Positions 20,748-33,225 are shown, counted from the stretch's first letter. The stretch: DNA of 64,000 nt from Klebsiella indica (GCF_005860775.1 NZ_VCHQ01000015.1:108474-172473), one strand, 5' to 3'. Notes: generated by a model from the sequence alone, not told the origin. Translations and numbers: made by a program.

Positions 20748-23027
20748 ATGGATGAGCAGTTAAAACAAAGCGCCCTTGATTTCCATGAATTCCCGGTTCC
20801 CGGAAAAATCCAGGTTTCCCCGACCAAGCCCCTTGCGACCCAGCGCGATTTGGCGCTGGCCTACTCGCCGGGCGTCGCTGCACCCTGTCTTGAAATCGAG
20901 AAAGACCCGCTGGCGGCCTATAAATATACCGCGCGTGGCAACCTTGTGGCGGTGGTCTCTAATGGTACGGCAGTGCTGGGGTTGGGCCATATCGGCGCCC
21001 TGGCCGGTAAACCGGTGATGGAAGGGAAAGGTGTTTTGTTTAAGAAATTCGCCGGTATTGATGTTTTCGATATTGAGGTTGATGAACTGGACCCGGACAA
21101 ATTTATCAATGTTGTCGCGGCGCTGGAGCCGACGTTTGGCGGGATTAACCTCGAAGATATTAAAGCGCCGGAATGCTTCTACATTGAGCGCAAGCTACGC
21201 GAACGCATGAATATTCCGGTCTTCCATGACGATCAACATGGAACCGCGATTATCAGCACCGCCGCTATTCTTAACGGCCTGCGGGTGGTGGAAAAAAATA
21301 TCTCTGACGTGCGGATGGTGGTCTCCGGCGCGGGCGCGGCGGCGATTGCCTGTATGAACCTGCTGGTGGCGCTGGGGATGCAGAAACACAACATCGTGGT
21401 CTGCGACTCGAAAGGCGTGATCTACAAAGGCCGCGAGGCGAATATGGTGGAAACCAAAGCGGCCTATGCGGTGGAAGATAGCGGTAAGCGCACGCTGGAT
21501 GATGTGATTGACGGGGCGGATATTTTCCTTGGTTGTTCCGGGCCGCGGGTGCTGACGCAGGAGATGGTGAAAAAAATGGCTCGTGCGCCAATGATTCTGG
21601 CGCTGGCCAATCCGGAGCCGGAAATTCTGCCGCCGCTGGCGAAGGAAGTGCGTGCCGACGCCATTATCTGTACCGGTCGTTCTGATTACCCGAACCAGGT
21701 TAACAACGTGCTGTGTTTCCCGTTCATCTTCCGTGGGGCGCTGGACGTTGGCGCAACCGCGATCAACGAAGAGATGAAGCTGGCAGCTGTTCGCGCCATT
21801 GCCGAACTGGCCCATGCCGAACAGAGCGAAGTGGTGGCCTCCGCCTATGGCGATCAGGATCTGAGCTTCGGCCCGGAGTACATTATTCCGAAACCGTTCG
21901 ATCCGCGTCTGATTGTCAAGATCGCCCCTGCGGTGGCGAAAGCGGCGATGGATTCCGGCGTGGCGAAGCGTCCGATTGCCGACTTTGACGCTTATATCGA
22001 TAAGCTGACCGAGTTTGTTTACAAAACCAATCTGTTTATGAAACCGATTTTCTCGCAGGCGCGCAAAGCGCCGAAGCGCGTGGTGCTGGCGGAAGGGGAA
22101 GATAGCCGGGTGCTGCACGCAACCCAGGAGCTGGTCACTCTGGGGCTGGCGAAACCGATCCTGATTGGTCGTCCGGGAGTGATCGAAATGCGCATCCAGA
22201 AGCTGGGGCTGCAGATCAAATCAGGCATTGACTTTGAGATCGTCAACAATGAATCCGATCCGCGCTTTAAAGAGTACTGGAACGAGTATTACCAGATTAT
22301 GAAGCGTCGCGGCATCACGCAGGAGCAGGCGCAGAGAGCGGTTATCAGCAACACCACGGTGATCGGCGCGATCATGGTGCATCGTGGTGAAGCGGATGCC
22401 ATGATTTGCGGCACTATCGGTGATTACCATGAGCATTTCAGCGTGGTAAAAGAGGTGTTTGGCTACCGTGAAGGCACCCATGCGGCGGGCGCGATGAACG
22501 CATTGCTGCTGCCAAGCGGCAACACTTTTATTGCCGACACCTACGTCAATGACGATCCGACACCGGAAGAACTGGCGGAAATCACCGTGATGGCGGCGGA
22601 AACTGTGCGTCGCTTCGGGATTGAGCCGAAAGTGGCGCTTCTGTCGCACTCTAACTTCGGTTCGTCCAGATGCCCATCGTCCGGCAAAATGCGTGCAGCG
22701 CTGGAACTGATCAAAACCCGCGCGCCCGATCTGATGATTGACGGGGAAATGCACGGCGATGCCGCGCTGGTGGAAAGCATTCGTAATGACCGGATGCCGG
22801 ACAGTCCGCTGAAAGGCTCTGCCAATATTCTGGTGATGCCGAATATGGAGGCTGCGCGTATTAGTTACAACTTACTACGGGTCTCCAGTTCCGAAGGTGT
22901 GACGGTTGGACCGGTGTTAATGGGCGTAGCCAAACCGGTTCACGTATTAACACCGATCGCTTCTGTTCGTCGTATTGTTAATATGGTGGCGCTGGCGGTC
23001 GTGGAAGCGCAAACACAGCCGTTGTAA
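20748..23027 (+). CDS. maeB: NADP-dependent malic enzyme MaeB
   Basis: MaeB decarboxylates malate to pyruvate with NADP. The 759 residues show the malic enzyme part in the first about 430 ([15 protein letters not shown] near 160, the nucleotide-binding [13 protein letters not shown] near 190) and a C-terminal phosphotransacetylase-like domain from about 430, which regulates activity by acetyl-CoA and is not itself a transacetylase. A GAAAGGAACG ribosome-binding site precedes the ATG. It is normally followed by the eut operon; here hemF comes next. Confidence 0.97.
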   Translation: MDEQLKQSALDFHEFPVPGKIQVSPTKPLATQRDLALAYSPGVAAPCLEIEKDPLAAYKYTARGNLVAVVSNGTAVLGLGHIGALAGKPVMEGKGVLFKKFAGIDVFDIEVDELDPDKFINVVAALEPTFGGINLEDIKAPECFYIERKLRERMNIPVFHDDQHGTAIISTAAILNGLRVVEKNISDVRMVVSGAGAAAIACMNLLVALGMQKHNIVVCDSKGVIYKGREANMVETKAAYAVEDSGKRTLDDVIDGADIFLGCSGPRVLTQEMVKKMARAPMILALANPEPEILPPLAKEVRADAIICTGRSDYPNQVNNVLCFPFIFRGALDVGATAINEEMKLAAVRAIAELAHAEQSEVVASAYGDQDLSFGPEYIIPKPFDPRLIVKIAPAVAKAAMDSGVAKRPIADFDAYIDKLTEFVYKTNLFMKPIFSQARKAPKRVVLAEGEDSRVLHATQELVTLGLAKPILIGRPGVIEMRIQKLGLQIKSGIDFEIVNNESDPRFKEYWNEYYQIMKRRGITQEQAQRAVISNTTVIGAIMVHRGEADAMICGTIGDYHEHFSVVKEVFGYREGTHAAGAMNALLLPSGNTFIADTYVNDDPTPEELAEITVMAAETVRRFGIEPKVALLSHSNFGSSRCPSSGKMRAALELIKTRAPDLMIDGEMHGDAALVESIRNDRMPDSPLKGSANILVMPNMEAARISYNLLRVSSSEGVTVGPVLMGVAKPVHVLTPIASVRRIVNMVALAVVEAQTQPL

Positions 23028-23047
23028 TCTCTATTTAATTCATTCAG

Positions 23048-23073
23048 GCGCGGGAATTCTCCCGCGCTTTTTT
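23048..23073 (+). terminator. terminator after maeB
   Basis: GCGCGGGA (23048-23055) pairs with TCCCGCGC (23060-23067) around a 4-base loop and is followed by six T. Confidence 0.9.
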
Positions 23074-23133
23074 ATCGACAAAAAAATAGCCGGAGACTGA
23101 TAATAAACCGGTTCAGATACCGTACTGGTGTTT

Positions 23134-23250
23134 TATACCCGTCATACTTCAAGTTGCATGTGCGTAGGCTACCCCAGTCACGTACTGGAGTACGCTCCTG
23201 GGGATTCACTGCGTCGCCGCCTTCCTGCAACTCGAATAATTTAGGGTATA
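23134..23250 (+). repeat. ERIC element (117 bp) between maeB and hemF
   Basis: Bounded by TATACCC and GGGTATA, with ERIC core sequences ACCCCAGTCACGTACT and CGCTCCTGGGGATTCAC inside. The remaining 188 bases to hemF (23251-23438) hold no recognised gene. This is the place where the roughly 17-gene ethanolamine operon sits in E. coli and S. Typhimurium. Confidence 0.92.
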
Positions 23251-23438
23251 GTCGGGTGGTGGCTGACGCTCTTCCCGCGCCGTGAAGCCAACAATATGAT
23301 CAAGTTATGCATCTATTGTCGGCCCGGCCAGGGAAGCGGCCCGGGCGATTTCAGAAGAACTCACTTTGCAACATTCTGAGTCATAACCGTATCTACAAGA
23401 CGAGTCGTGCAGGCCAGATAAATGTCACCCATACGGGT

Positions 23439-25210
<1,772 letters not shown>

Positions 25211-25421
25211 TCGGCCTGAATTGCAAACAAGTGGTAATCAATGTTATATCGTATCGTGTTTTCCGTTACGACCATTCCAAATAAGAATTGTTTTACTTTT
25301 CATTTCAATACATGACAAAGTCACATTATGCCATTTTTTGAGACGCATTGCGCCTGATATTGGCTATCCGGCGCAATCGCGCCATAATCTCAGTTTTTAA
25401 CCGTCAATGGTGGGCAATACC

Positions 25422-25847
25422 ATGGAGATACGCGTTTTTCGCCAGCAAGATTTTGAAGAGGTGATAACCCTGTGGGAGCGTTGCGATCTTCTGCGGCCGT
25501 GGAACGATCCGGAAATGGATATTGAACGTAAGCTGAACCACGATGCCAGCCTGTTTCTGGTTGCCGAGGTTAATGGTGAGGTGGTTGGTACGGTGATGGG
25601 CGGCTATGACGGTCATCGCGGATCTGCTTATTATCTTGGCGTTCACCCTGAATACCGTGGTCGCGGTATTGCTAATGCCCTGTTGAATCGGCTGGAAAAA
25701 AAGCTGATCGCGCGTGGTTGCCCGAAAATTAACATTATGGTGCGCGAAGATAACGAGATGGTTCTGGGGATGTACGAGCGCCTTGGCTATGAGCATTCTG
25801 ACGTGCTGTGCCTCGGTAAGCGTTTGATTGAAGATGAAGAATATTGA
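25422..25847 (+). CDS. ypeA: GNAT-family acetyltransferase YpeA
   Basis: A 141-residue GNAT acetyltransferase of unknown substrate. The start [11 protein letters not shown] at 25422 gives the family length; five upstream in-frame codons from 25407 lack a better ribosome-binding site. The acetyl-CoA motif is [17 protein letters not shown] near residue 70. Its last 20 bases overlap the start of yfeZ, so the two are translationally coupled. Confidence 0.92.
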   Translation: MEIRVFRQQDFEEVITLWERCDLLRPWNDPEMDIERKLNHDASLFLVAEVNGEVVGTVMGGYDGHRGSAYYLGVHPEYRGRGIANALLNRLEKKLIARGCPKINIMVREDNEMVLGMYERLGYEHSDVLCLGKRLIEDEEY

Positions 25848-26283
25848 GTATACTCCCGCCGATTTTGATTCCCACGGTCGCCTGCGCTTACCGTTCCTTT
25901 TTTGGTGCGTGCTGTTGTTGCAGGCCCGAACATGGGTGCTATTTCTGATGGCCGGCGCATCGCGTCAGCAGGGGGATGCGTTGCTGAATCTGTTTTATCC
26001 GGACCACGATAACTTTTGGCTGGGATTGCTGCCCGGCATCCCGGCGGTTATGGCGTTTATTATCAGCGGATACCGTCAGCGCTTTCCCCGCTTCTGGCCA
26101 TTAATGCGTTGGCTTCTGGTGATCTCTCAGCTATTGCTGCTGGTCTGGCAACCGCTATTGTGGGTGGGCGGCGAATCGCCTTCGGCAGTGACCAGCGTCC
26201 TGCTGGCGGCGGATCTTTATGCGTTGTGGTGGCTGTTAAGTAACCGGCGCCTGAAAGCCTGTTTCCATGAAGAACAGCTTTAA
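25828..26283 (+). CDS. yfeZ: inner-membrane protein YfeZ (DUF2919)
   Basis: A 151-residue DUF2919 membrane protein, function unknown. It has four likely transmembrane helices: [20 protein letters not shown], a second around residues 58-76, a third in [18 protein letters not shown] and a fourth near the C-terminus. Two ATGs lie 6 bases apart (25828 and 25834) and the choice between them is uncertain. It overlaps ypeA and precedes yfeY by 61 bases. Confidence 0.88.
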   Translation: MKMKNIEYTPADFDSHGRLRLPFLFWCVLLLQARTWVLFLMAGASRQQGDALLNLFYPDHDNFWLGLLPGIPAVMAFIISGYRQRFPRFWPLMRWLLVISQLLLLVWQPLLWVGGESPSAVTSVLLAADLYALWWLLSNRRLKACFHEEQL

Positions 26284-26344
26284 CGGCACTTTTTGCCGAT
26301 CGCGTACTCCAACTTGCGTTGAATTAATCAGAAAGGACTGAGTC

Positions 26345-26920
26345 ATGACATCGCTACGTATACTTCTCTGCGCATTACCGCTGGCTTTAACCGGCTGCTC
26401 AACGATGAGCGCGGTCAACTGGTCGGCGGCTTATCCGTGGAACTGGTTTGGTTCTTCGACGGAAGTGACTGAGCAGGGCGTCGGTAATCTGACAGCGGCA
26501 ACGCCACTAAGCGAGCAGGCTATCAGTGATGCGATCGGTAGCGGTTATCATCTGCGCAGCGGTATGAAAATGGATAATGGCAGGATTGTGCGCTACTTCG
26601 AAGCGTTAAAAGATGGCAAAGTGGCGCTGACCATCAATGGCGACAACGGTACCCTCAGCCGTATTAACGTACGTGATAGCCGTATCGCAACCGCCAGTGG
26701 GGTGAAAATTGGTACGCCGTTCAGTGCTATCTACAGCAAAGCTTTTGGTAACTGTCAGCAAGGCCATAACGACAGCGGCAGCGTAGTGGAGTGTAAAGCC
26801 AGGGATAGCCAACATATTAGCTATGTTTTTACCGGTAGCTGGAGTGGCCCTGACGCGTTAATGCCTGCCGACGATACGCTGAAAAACTGGAAGGTGAGTG
26901 AAATTATCTGGCGCCGCTAA
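26345..26920 (+). CDS. yfeY: lipoprotein YfeY (DUF1131)
   Basis: A 191-residue DUF1131 lipoprotein. The signal ends in the lipobox LTGC (Cys at about residue 18). The mature part is a compact soluble domain with one internal pair of Cys (NCQQ and VECK). In E. coli it belongs to the sigma-E regulon; I found no convincing sigma-E promoter in the short upstream gap. AGAAAGGACTGAGTC precedes the ATG. Confidence 0.9.
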   Translation: MTSLRILLCALPLALTGCSTMSAVNWSAAYPWNWFGSSTEVTEQGVGNLTAATPLSEQAISDAIGSGYHLRSGMKMDNGRIVRYFEALKDGKVALTINGDNGTLSRINVRDSRIATASGVKIGTPFSAIYSKAFGNCQQGHNDSGSVVECKARDSQHISYVFTGSWSGPDALMPADDTLKNWKVSEIIWRR

Positions 26921-27014
26921 TTTGATCTGAAGTGATTCGGCTCCCTGAAAAAACGGGTACAATAGCGCCTTAAAAAGGCCACCGTGTGGTGGCTGTATAA
27001 TTTCAGGAGGAGCG

Positions 27015-27914
27015 ATGTCTCAGGTTCAGAGTGGCATTTTGCCGGAACATTGCCGCGCGGCGATTTGGATTGAAGCCAATGTCAAAGGTGACCTTGATGC
27101 CCTGCGGAAAAGCAGTAAGGTTTTTGCCGATAAATTAGCGACCTTTCAGGCAACATACCCGGACGCTAAGCTGGGCGCGGTCGTGGCTTTCGGCCATAAC
27201 ATCTGGCGCCAGTTGAGCGGCGGCGTGGGGGGCGAAGAGTTAAAAGCGTTCCCGGGCTACGGCAAGGGGCTGGCCCCGTCCACGCAGTACGATCTGCTGA
27301 TCCACATTCTTTCCGCACAGCATGAGGTGAACTTCTCTGTTGCCCAGGCGGCAATGGCGGCGTTTGGCGCAGTGGTGGACGTTAAAGAAGAAGTTCATGG
27401 TTTCCGCTGGATTGAAGAGCGCGATCTGAGCGGCTTTGTCGATGGTACGGAAAACCCGGCTGGCGAAGAGACGCGCCGTGAAGTGGCGATAATCAACGAT
27501 GGCGTGGATGCGGGCGGCAGCTATGTTCTGGTGCAGCGCTGGGAGCATAATCTTAACCAGCTTAATCGTATGAGTATTCCCGATCAGGAAATGATGATTG
27601 GCCGCACCAAAGAAGCCAATGAAGAGATTGACGGCGATGCGCGTCCGGCAACTTCTCATCTGAGCCGCGTGGATCTGAAGGAAGAGGGTAAAGGGCTGAA
27701 GATTGTTCGTCAGAGCCTGCCGTATGGCACCGCCAGCGGTACCCACGGCCTTTACTTCTGCGCTTACTGCGCGCGCCTGTACAACATCGAGCAACAACTG
27801 CTGAGTATGTTTGGCGATACCGATGGTAAGCGTGACGCGATGTTACGTTTCACTAAGCCCGTCACTGGCGGGTACTATTTCGCGCCGTCGCTGGACAGGC
27901 TGCTGGCGCTGTAA
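27015..27914 (+). CDS. yfeX: DyP-type haem peroxidase YfeX
   Basis: A cytoplasmic dye-decolorising-type peroxidase of 299 residues, the family's usual length. The GxxDG signature appears as [13 protein letters not shown] near residue 142, and the proximal haem His is expected in TSHLSRVDL near 215. Proposed functions (porphyrinogen oxidation, or debated haem iron release) are unsettled. TTCAGGAGGAGCG is a strong ribosome-binding site. Confidence 0.95.
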   Translation: MSQVQSGILPEHCRAAIWIEANVKGDLDALRKSSKVFADKLATFQATYPDAKLGAVVAFGHNIWRQLSGGVGGEELKAFPGYGKGLAPSTQYDLLIHILSAQHEVNFSVAQAAMAAFGAVVDVKEEVHGFRWIEERDLSGFVDGTENPAGEETRREVAIINDGVDAGGSYVLVQRWEHNLNQLNRMSIPDQEMMIGRTKEANEEIDGDARPATSHLSRVDLKEEGKGLKIVRQSLPYGTASGTHGLYFCAYCARLYNIEQQLLSMFGDTDGKRDAMLRFTKPVTGGYYFAPSLDRLLAL

Positions 27915-27918
27915 ATTC

Positions 27919-27969
27919 CCCCTTATCCTGGCCCTCTCCCCACAGGCTGAGAGAGGGCCGGGGTAAGGG
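27919..27969. repeat. inverted-repeat element downstream of yfeX
   Basis: A near-palindrome: CCCTTA...GGCCCTCTC on the left faces GAGAGGGCC...TAAGGG on the right. It resembles the palindromic GGCCCTCTCCC repeats found between many enterobacterial genes and could act as a yfeX terminator. Confidence 0.65.
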
Positions 27970-28131
27970 TATCAGTGCGTCGCGCTTCACATATCCTCGC
28001 TATCACCGCCTTCTCATAATGCGCAAACGTATTATTCCGGAAGCGTAGAACTCTTGCCGCCATCGGGTACTGTGCCAGCTTGCCAGCGTCTGTCAGAACG
28101 CTATCCTGATTCTGGATGCACGATTCAGAAA
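27970..28131 (-). other. yfeX-cysP gap with an 81-codon minus-strand frame; ucpA region missing
   Basis: This space lies where ucpA (and, in E. coli, also murR-murQ-murP-yfeW) is found. An open frame of 81 codons (27923-28168, minus strand) runs through it and into the adjacent repeat; residues such as QNQDSVLTDAGKLAQYPMA look protein-like, but I recognise no family, it has no good ribosome-binding site, and it may be a fragment of a lost gene. Confidence 0.35.
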
Positions 28132-28260
28132 AACGTTGCGGTTCTCTTATTCTCTTTTCGACTTCCAAATCGCCAAACGGTATATAAAACCGTTACTCCT
28201 TTCGTACCTGTTATAAATATTATGACTATAAGAAAGTCATCAAATTTATAAGGGTGCGCA
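28132..28260 (+). promoter_or_regulatory. cysP upstream region (CysB-dependent promoter expected)
   Basis: About 130 AT-rich bases precede cysP. The stretch ATATAAAACCGTTACTCC followed by TTATAAATATTATG resembles the CysB-activated cysP promoter of enterobacteria. The position of the CysB sites is inferred, not seen as a consensus. AAGGGTGC is the ribosome-binding site. Confidence 0.5.
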
Positions 28261-29277
28261 ATGGCGATAAATTCACTGAAAAAAGGATATCTGGCGCTGG
28301 CGGCTTCTGTGCTGTTGGTTGCGCAGGCGCAGGCGACGGAACTGCTCAACAGCTCATATGACGTTTCCCGCGAGCTATTTGCCGCCCTTAACCCGCAGTT
28401 TGAACAGCAGTGGGCGAAAGATAACGGCGGCGATAAGCTGACGATTAAACAATCTCATGCCGGGTCATCAAAACAGGCGCTGGCGATCCTGCAAGGGTTG
28501 AAGGCCGATGTGGTGACCTATAACCAGGTGACTGACGTACAAATTCTGCATGACAAAGGCAAACTGATCCCGGCCGACTGGCAAAGCCGCCTGCCGAATA
28601 ACAGTTCGCCGTTTTACTCGACAATGGGATTTCTGGTTCGCAAAGGGAATCCGAAAAATATCCACAGCTGGAATGATCTGGTGCGTCCCGACGTTAAGTT
28701 AATTTTTCCGAATCCGAAAACGTCAGGTAACGCGCGTTATACCTATTTAGCTGCGTGGGGTGCAGCGGATAAAGCGGACGGTGGCGATAAAGCGAAAACC
28801 GAACAGTTCATGACGCAATTCCTGAAAAATGTCGAAGTCTTTGATACCGGCGGTCGCGGCGCCACAACCACTTTTGCCGAACGCGGACTCGGCGACGTGC
28901 TGATTAGCTTTGAATCAGAAGTGAATAACATCCGTAAACAGTACCAGGATCAAGGATTCGAGGTCGTTATTCCTGAAACCAATATTCTTGCTGAATTCCC
29001 GGTGGCCTGGATAGACAAAAATGTGAAGGCCAACGGGACTGAAAAAGCGGCTAAAGCCTATCTGAACTGGCTCTACAGCCCGCAGGCGCAGGCCATCATT
29101 ACCCGTTTTTACTACCGCGTGAACAACCCGGAAGTCATGGGGAAACTGAAAGATAAATTCCCGCAGATCAAACTGTTCCGCGTGGAAGACCAGTTTGGTT
29201 CCTGGCCAGAAGTGATGAAAACCCACTTTGCCAGCGGTGGTGAACTGGACAAACTGCTGGCTGCGGGGCGTAATTAA
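28261..29277 (+). CDS. cysP: thiosulfate/sulfate-binding periplasmic protein
   Basis: CysP is the periplasmic binding protein that delivers thiosulfate (and sulfate) to the CysUWA importer. The 338 residues begin with a signal peptide ([17 protein letters not shown], cleavage about residue 25), followed by [14 protein letters not shown], typical of the family. It is first in the operon cysP-cysU-cysW-cysA and overlaps cysU by one base. Confidence 0.97.
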   Translation: MAINSLKKGYLALAASVLLVAQAQATELLNSSYDVSRELFAALNPQFEQQWAKDNGGDKLTIKQSHAGSSKQALAILQGLKADVVTYNQVTDVQILHDKGKLIPADWQSRLPNNSSPFYSTMGFLVRKGNPKNIHSWNDLVRPDVKLIFPNPKTSGNARYTYLAAWGAADKADGGDKAKTEQFMTQFLKNVEVFDTGGRGATTTFAERGLGDVLISFESEVNNIRKQYQDQGFEVVIPETNILAEFPVAWIDKNVKANGTEKAAKAYLNWLYSPQAQAIITRFYYRVNNPEVMGKLKDKFPQIKLFRVEDQFGSWPEVMKTHFASGGELDKLLAAGRN

Positions 29278-30110
29278 TGTTTGCTGTTGCGACAAAGCGT
29301 GTGCTGCCGGGCTTTACTCTGAGTCTTGGTACCAGCCTGCTGTTTGTTTGCTTGATTCTGCTGTTGCCGTTGAGCGCGCTGGTAATGCAACTGGCGCAAA
29401 TGACCCTGAGCCAATACTGGGATGTGATCACCAATCCCCAGGTTGTGGCGGCATATAAAGTGACCTTGCTATCGGCCTTTGCGGCGTCGATTTTTAACGG
29501 CGTATTTGGTCTGCTGATGGCATGGGTCCTCACGCGCTACCGATTTCCGGGCCGCACGCTGCTGGATGCGCTGATGGATCTGCCGTTTGCGCTACCGACA
29601 GCGGTGGCGGGCCTGACCCTGGCATCGCTGTTTTCGGTCAACGGTTTTTACGGCGAATGGCTGGCGAAGTTTGATATCAAAGTGACCTATACCTGGCTGG
29701 GGATCGCGGTCGCGATGGCTTTTACCAGTATCCCGTTTGTGGTTCGGACGGTACAACCTGTACTGGAAGAGCTCGGGCCGGAGTATGAAGAAGCGGCGGA
29801 AACCCTGGGCGCGACGCGCTGGCAAAGCTTTCGCAAAGTCGTCCTGCCGGAGCTTTCTCCCGCGCTGTTGGCTGGTATTGCGCTGTCCTTTACTCGTAGT
29901 CTGGGGGAGTTTGGCGCGGTGATCTTTATCGCCGGCAACATCGCGTGGAAAACGGAAGTGACCTCGCTGATGATTTTTGTTCGTTTGCAGGAGTTTGACT
30001 ATCCGGCGGCCAGCGCGATTGCCTCGGTGATCCTTGCGGCGTCGTTGTTGCTGCTGTTCTCGATTAACACCCTGCAAAGTCGCTTTGGTCGACGTGTGGT
30101 AGGTCATTAA
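29277..30110 (+). CDS. cysU: sulfate/thiosulfate ABC transporter permease CysU (CysT)
   Basis: One of the two membrane permeases of the CysUWA importer. The 277 residues have about six membrane helices and the EAA loop that contacts the ATPase, seen as EEAAETLGATRWQSFRKVVLP near residue 175. The start ATG overlaps the cysP stop (TAATG) and the end overlaps the next start in the same way, so translation is coupled. Confidence 0.96.
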   Translation: MFAVATKRVLPGFTLSLGTSLLFVCLILLLPLSALVMQLAQMTLSQYWDVITNPQVVAAYKVTLLSAFAASIFNGVFGLLMAWVLTRYRFPGRTLLDALMDLPFALPTAVAGLTLASLFSVNGFYGEWLAKFDIKVTYTWLGIAVAMAFTSIPFVVRTVQPVLEELGPEYEEAAETLGATRWQSFRKVVLPELSPALLAGIALSFTRSLGEFGAVIFIAGNIAWKTEVTSLMIFVRLQEFDYPAASAIASVILAASLLLLFSINTLQSRFGRRVVGH

Positions 30111-30985
30111 TGGCGGAAGTGACTCAATTGAAGCGCTATGACGCACCCCGCATTAACTGGGGAAAATGGTTTCTGATTGGTATCGGAATGTTGGTGTCCG
30201 CTTTCATTCTGATCGTGCCGATGGTCTATATCTTCGTGCAGGCCTTTAGCAAAGGCCTGATGCCGGTGCTGCAAAACCTTGCCGACCCGGACATGCTGAA
30301 TGCTATCTGGCTGACGGTGATGATCGCCTTAATTACCGTGCCGGTAAATCTGGTATTTGGCACATTGCTGGCGTGGCTGGTGACGCGTTTTACTTTTCCG
30401 GGGCGTCAGCTGTTGCTGACGCTGCTGGATATTCCGTTTGCCGTCTCGCCGGTGGTGGCGGGGCTGGTATATTTGCTGTTTTACGGTTCTAACGGTCCGC
30501 TTGGCGGCTGGCTTGACGAGCATAATCTGCAGATCATGTTTGCCTGGCCGGGTATGGTGCTGGCGAGCATTTTCGTGACCTGCCCGTTTGTGGTTCGTGA
30601 GCTGGTGCCGGTGATGATGAGTCAGGGCAGTAATGAAGATGAAGCGGCGATTCTGCTTGGCGCATCAGGCTGGCAGATGTTCTGTCGGGTTACGTTGCCA
30701 AATATCCGCTGGGCGCTGCTTTATGGTGTGGTGCTGACCAACGCCCGGGCGATCGGTGAATTCGGCGCGGTTTCGGTGGTTTCAGGCTCGATTCGTGGTG
30801 AAACCTTGTCACTGCCATTACAGATTGAATTACTGGAGCAGGATTACAATACCGTCGGCTCCTTTACCGCCGCCGCGCTGCTGACGCTGATGGCGATTAT
30901 TACCCTGTTTTTGAAGAGTATGTTGCAATGGCGCCTGGAAAATCAGGAAAAACGCGCGCAACAGGAGGAAAATCATGAGCATTGA
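30110..30985 (+). CDS. cysW: sulfate/thiosulfate ABC transporter permease CysW
   Basis: The second permease of the importer, 291 residues with about six membrane helices and an EAA loop ([19 protein letters not shown] near residue 180). It shares one base with cysU and overlaps cysA by 11 bases. Its C-terminus is hydrophilic ([11 protein letters not shown]), and the GGAGGAAAATC inside it serves as the cysA ribosome-binding site. Confidence 0.96.
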   Translation: MAEVTQLKRYDAPRINWGKWFLIGIGMLVSAFILIVPMVYIFVQAFSKGLMPVLQNLADPDMLNAIWLTVMIALITVPVNLVFGTLLAWLVTRFTFPGRQLLLTLLDIPFAVSPVVAGLVYLLFYGSNGPLGGWLDEHNLQIMFAWPGMVLASIFVTCPFVVRELVPVMMSQGSNEDEAAILLGASGWQMFCRVTLPNIRWALLYGVVLTNARAIGEFGAVSVVSGSIRGETLSLPLQIELLEQDYNTVGSFTAAALLTLMAIITLFLKSMLQWRLENQEKRAQQEENHEH

Positions 30986-32069
30986 GATTGCCAATATTAA
31001 GAAGTCTTTTGGTCGCACCCAGGTGCTGAATGATATCTCGCTGGATATTCCTTCCGGGCAGATGGTTGCGCTACTGGGGCCGTCAGGCTCTGGTAAAACC
31101 ACGCTGCTGCGCATCATCGCCGGGCTGGAGAATCAGTCCAGCGGTCATATTCGTTTTCATGGAACTGACGTCAGCCGGGTACATGCCCGCGACCGTAAAG
31201 TGGGTTTTGTGTTCCAGCACTATGCGCTGTTTCGTCATATGACGGTGTTTGACAATATCGCCTTTGGTCTGACGGTGCTGCCGCGTCGTGAACGGCCAAA
31301 TGCAGCCGGAATCAAGGCCAAAGTCACTCAGTTGCTGGAAATGGTCCAACTGGCGCACCTGGCCGATCGCTATCCGGCCCAGCTCTCTGGCGGGCAGAAG
31401 CAGCGCGTAGCGTTAGCGCGTGCGCTGGCGGTCGAACCGCAAATTCTGCTGCTGGATGAACCCTTCGGCGCGCTGGATGCTCAGGTACGTAAAGAGTTGC
31501 GACGCTGGTTGCGTCAGTTGCATGAAGAGTTGAAGTTTACCAGCGTATTTGTGACGCACGACCAGGAAGAGGCGATGGAAGTCGCTGACCGCGTTGTGGT
31601 GATGAGTCAGGGGAATATCGAGCAGGCCGATGCGCCGGAGCAGGTGTGGCGTGAACCTTCCACCCGTTTTGTGCTGGAGTTTATGGGCGAGGTTAATCGC
31701 CTGAAGGGCACAATTCGCGGCGGTCAGTTTCATGTCGGCGCACATCGCTGGCCGTTAGGCTATACTCCCGCGTACCAGGGGCCGGTCGACCTGTTCCTGC
31801 GCCCGTGGGAAGTGGATATCAGCCGCCGTACCAGCCTGGATTCACCCTTGCCGGTACAGGTGCTGGAAGCCAGTCCCAAAGGGCACTATACCCAACTCGT
31901 CGTTCAGCCGCTTGGGTGGTATGACCAACCGTTAACCGTGGTACTGCAGGATAATGACGCTCCGTATCGTGGGGAGCGCCTGTTTGTCGGCTTGCGGAAC
32001 GCCCGTTTGTACAACGGCGATGAGCGCATTGAGCCGCGTGAAGAGCTTGCTCTGGCCGAATCAGCCTGA
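30975..32069 (+). CDS. cysA: sulfate/thiosulfate ABC transporter ATPase CysA
   Basis: The ATP-hydrolysing subunit of the importer, 364 residues. Walker A is [11 protein letters not shown] near residue 35, the signature [15 protein letters not shown] near 135, Walker [13 protein letters not shown] near 155 and the switch His in [13 protein letters not shown] near 193. The last about 120 residues form the TOBE-type regulatory domain. The operon appears to end here; a REP pair follows before cysM. Confidence 0.97.
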   Translation: MSIEIANIKKSFGRTQVLNDISLDIPSGQMVALLGPSGSGKTTLLRIIAGLENQSSGHIRFHGTDVSRVHARDRKVGFVFQHYALFRHMTVFDNIAFGLTVLPRRERPNAAGIKAKVTQLLEMVQLAHLADRYPAQLSGGQKQRVALARALAVEPQILLLDEPFGALDAQVRKELRRWLRQLHEELKFTSVFVTHDQEEAMEVADRVVVMSQGNIEQADAPEQVWREPSTRFVLEFMGEVNRLKGTIRGGQFHVGAHRWPLGYTPAYQGPVDLFLRPWEVDISRRTSLDSPLPVQVLEASPKGHYTQLVVQPLGWYDQPLTVVLQDNDAPYRGERLFVGLRNARLYNGDERIEPREELALAESA

Positions 32070-32090
32070 TAGGTTAATATCACGTAGTTT

Positions 32091-32168
32091 TGCCGGGTGG
32101 CGCTGCGCTGACCCGGCCTACAATATGATCTGCGTAGGCCCGGTAAGCGAAGCGCCACCGGGCTTTTT
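32091..32168. repeat. REP pair (BIME) between cysA and cysM
   Basis: Two inverted REP units: TTGCCGGGTGGCGCTGCGCT ... CCCGGCCTAC and GTAGGCCCGGTAAGCGAAGC ... CCACCGGGC. The second unit ends 14 bases before the cysM start codon, so the repeat occupies almost the entire cysA-cysM spacer and would shield the upstream transcript from 3' decay. Confidence 0.88.
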
Positions 32169-32181
32169 ACTGGACAGAGAA

Positions 32182-33093
32182 GTGAACACATTAGAACAAA
32201 CAATTGGCAATACGCCTCTGGTGAAATTGCAGCGGATGGTGCCGGATAACGGCAGTGAAATTTGGGTCAAGCTGGAAGGCAATAACCCTGCCGGGTCAGT
32301 GAAAGACCGGGCGGCGCTGTCGATGATCGTCGAAGCGGAAAAACGCGGAGAGATTAAGCCCGGCGATGTGCTGATTGAAGCGACCAGCGGCAATACCGGC
32401 ATTGCGCTGGCGATGATCGCCGCGCTCAAAGGCTACCAGATGAAACTGCTGATGCCGGACAACATGAGCCAGGAGCGCCGCGCGGCGATGCGCGCCTATG
32501 GCGCTGAGCTGATTCTGGTCAGCAAAGAGCAGGGGATGGAAGGGGCGCGCGATCTGGCGCTGGAGATGGCCCGGCGTGGGGAAGGTAAGTTGCTCGATCA
32601 GTTTAATAATCCCGATAACCCGTACGCGCACTACACCACCACCGGGCCGGAAATTTGGCAACAGACTTACGGGCGTATTACGCATTTTGTTTCCAGCATG
32701 GGCACCACCGGTACGATTACGGGTGTTTCACGCTTTCTGCGTGAGCAGGATAAAAAGGTCAGCATCATCGGGTTACAGCCGGAAGAAGGCAGCAGCATTC
32801 CGGGGATCCGCCGCTGGCCTGCTGAATATATGCCGGGTATTTTTAACGCGCAACTGGTGGATGCGGTGCTGGATATTCATCAACGGGATGCAGAAAACAC
32901 CATGCGGATGCTGGCGGTGAAGGAAGGTATTTTTTGCGGCGTGAGCTCAGGTGGCGCGGTAGCCGGCGCCTTACGTATTGCGCGGGAAAATCCCGGCGCT
33001 GTGGTGGTGGCGATCGTTTGCGATCGCGGCGATCGCTACCTTTCTACCGGCGTCTTTGGTGAAGAGCATTTCAGCCAGGGCGCGGGGATTTAA
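32182..33093 (+). CDS. cysM: cysteine synthase B
   Basis: CysM is O-acetylserine sulfhydrylase B, which also uses thiosulfate to make S-sulfocysteine, matching the neighbouring thiosulfate importer. The start is GTG 32182 (VNTLEQTIGNTPL), which gives exactly the family's 303 residues; the longer frame from 31954 lies inside cysA. The PLP Lys is in NPAGSVKDRAAL near residue 41 and the phosphate loop is TSGNTGIAL near 69. The ribosome-binding site is weak (GGACAGAGA), and a REP pair lies directly upstream. Confidence 0.96.
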   Translation: MNTLEQTIGNTPLVKLQRMVPDNGSEIWVKLEGNNPAGSVKDRAALSMIVEAEKRGEIKPGDVLIEATSGNTGIALAMIAALKGYQMKLLMPDNMSQERRAAMRAYGAELILVSKEQGMEGARDLALEMARRGEGKLLDQFNNPDNPYAHYTTTGPEIWQQTYGRITHFVSSMGTTGTITGVSRFLREQDKKVSIIGLQPEEGSSIPGIRRWPAEYMPGIFNAQLVDAVLDIHQRDAENTMRMLAVKEGIFCGVSSGGAVAGALRIARENPGAVVVAIVCDRGDRYLSTGVFGEEHFSQGAGI

Positions 33094-33225
33094 GCCGTCG
33101 GGCTGAGCGGTATCACCGGTGTCTGCGTCGTCAGCATGGAGGCTCGTGCTCCTCAGATTCGTTCTCTGTGTATCAGGCTTGAACGCAAGTGACCCGTTTG
33201 GACGCAACGACGACATTATGAGCTG

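Noticed and set aside
21195..22118. 307-codon open frame antisense to maeB
   Set aside because: It lies wholly inside the strongly conserved maeB gene, has His/Arg-rich composition typical of an antisense shadow, and no ribosome-binding site.
26285..26344. Sigma-E promoter upstream of yfeY (CCAACTT ... TCAGA)
   Set aside because: The spacer is about 12 bases, too short for a sigma-E promoter, and the -35 match is imperfect.
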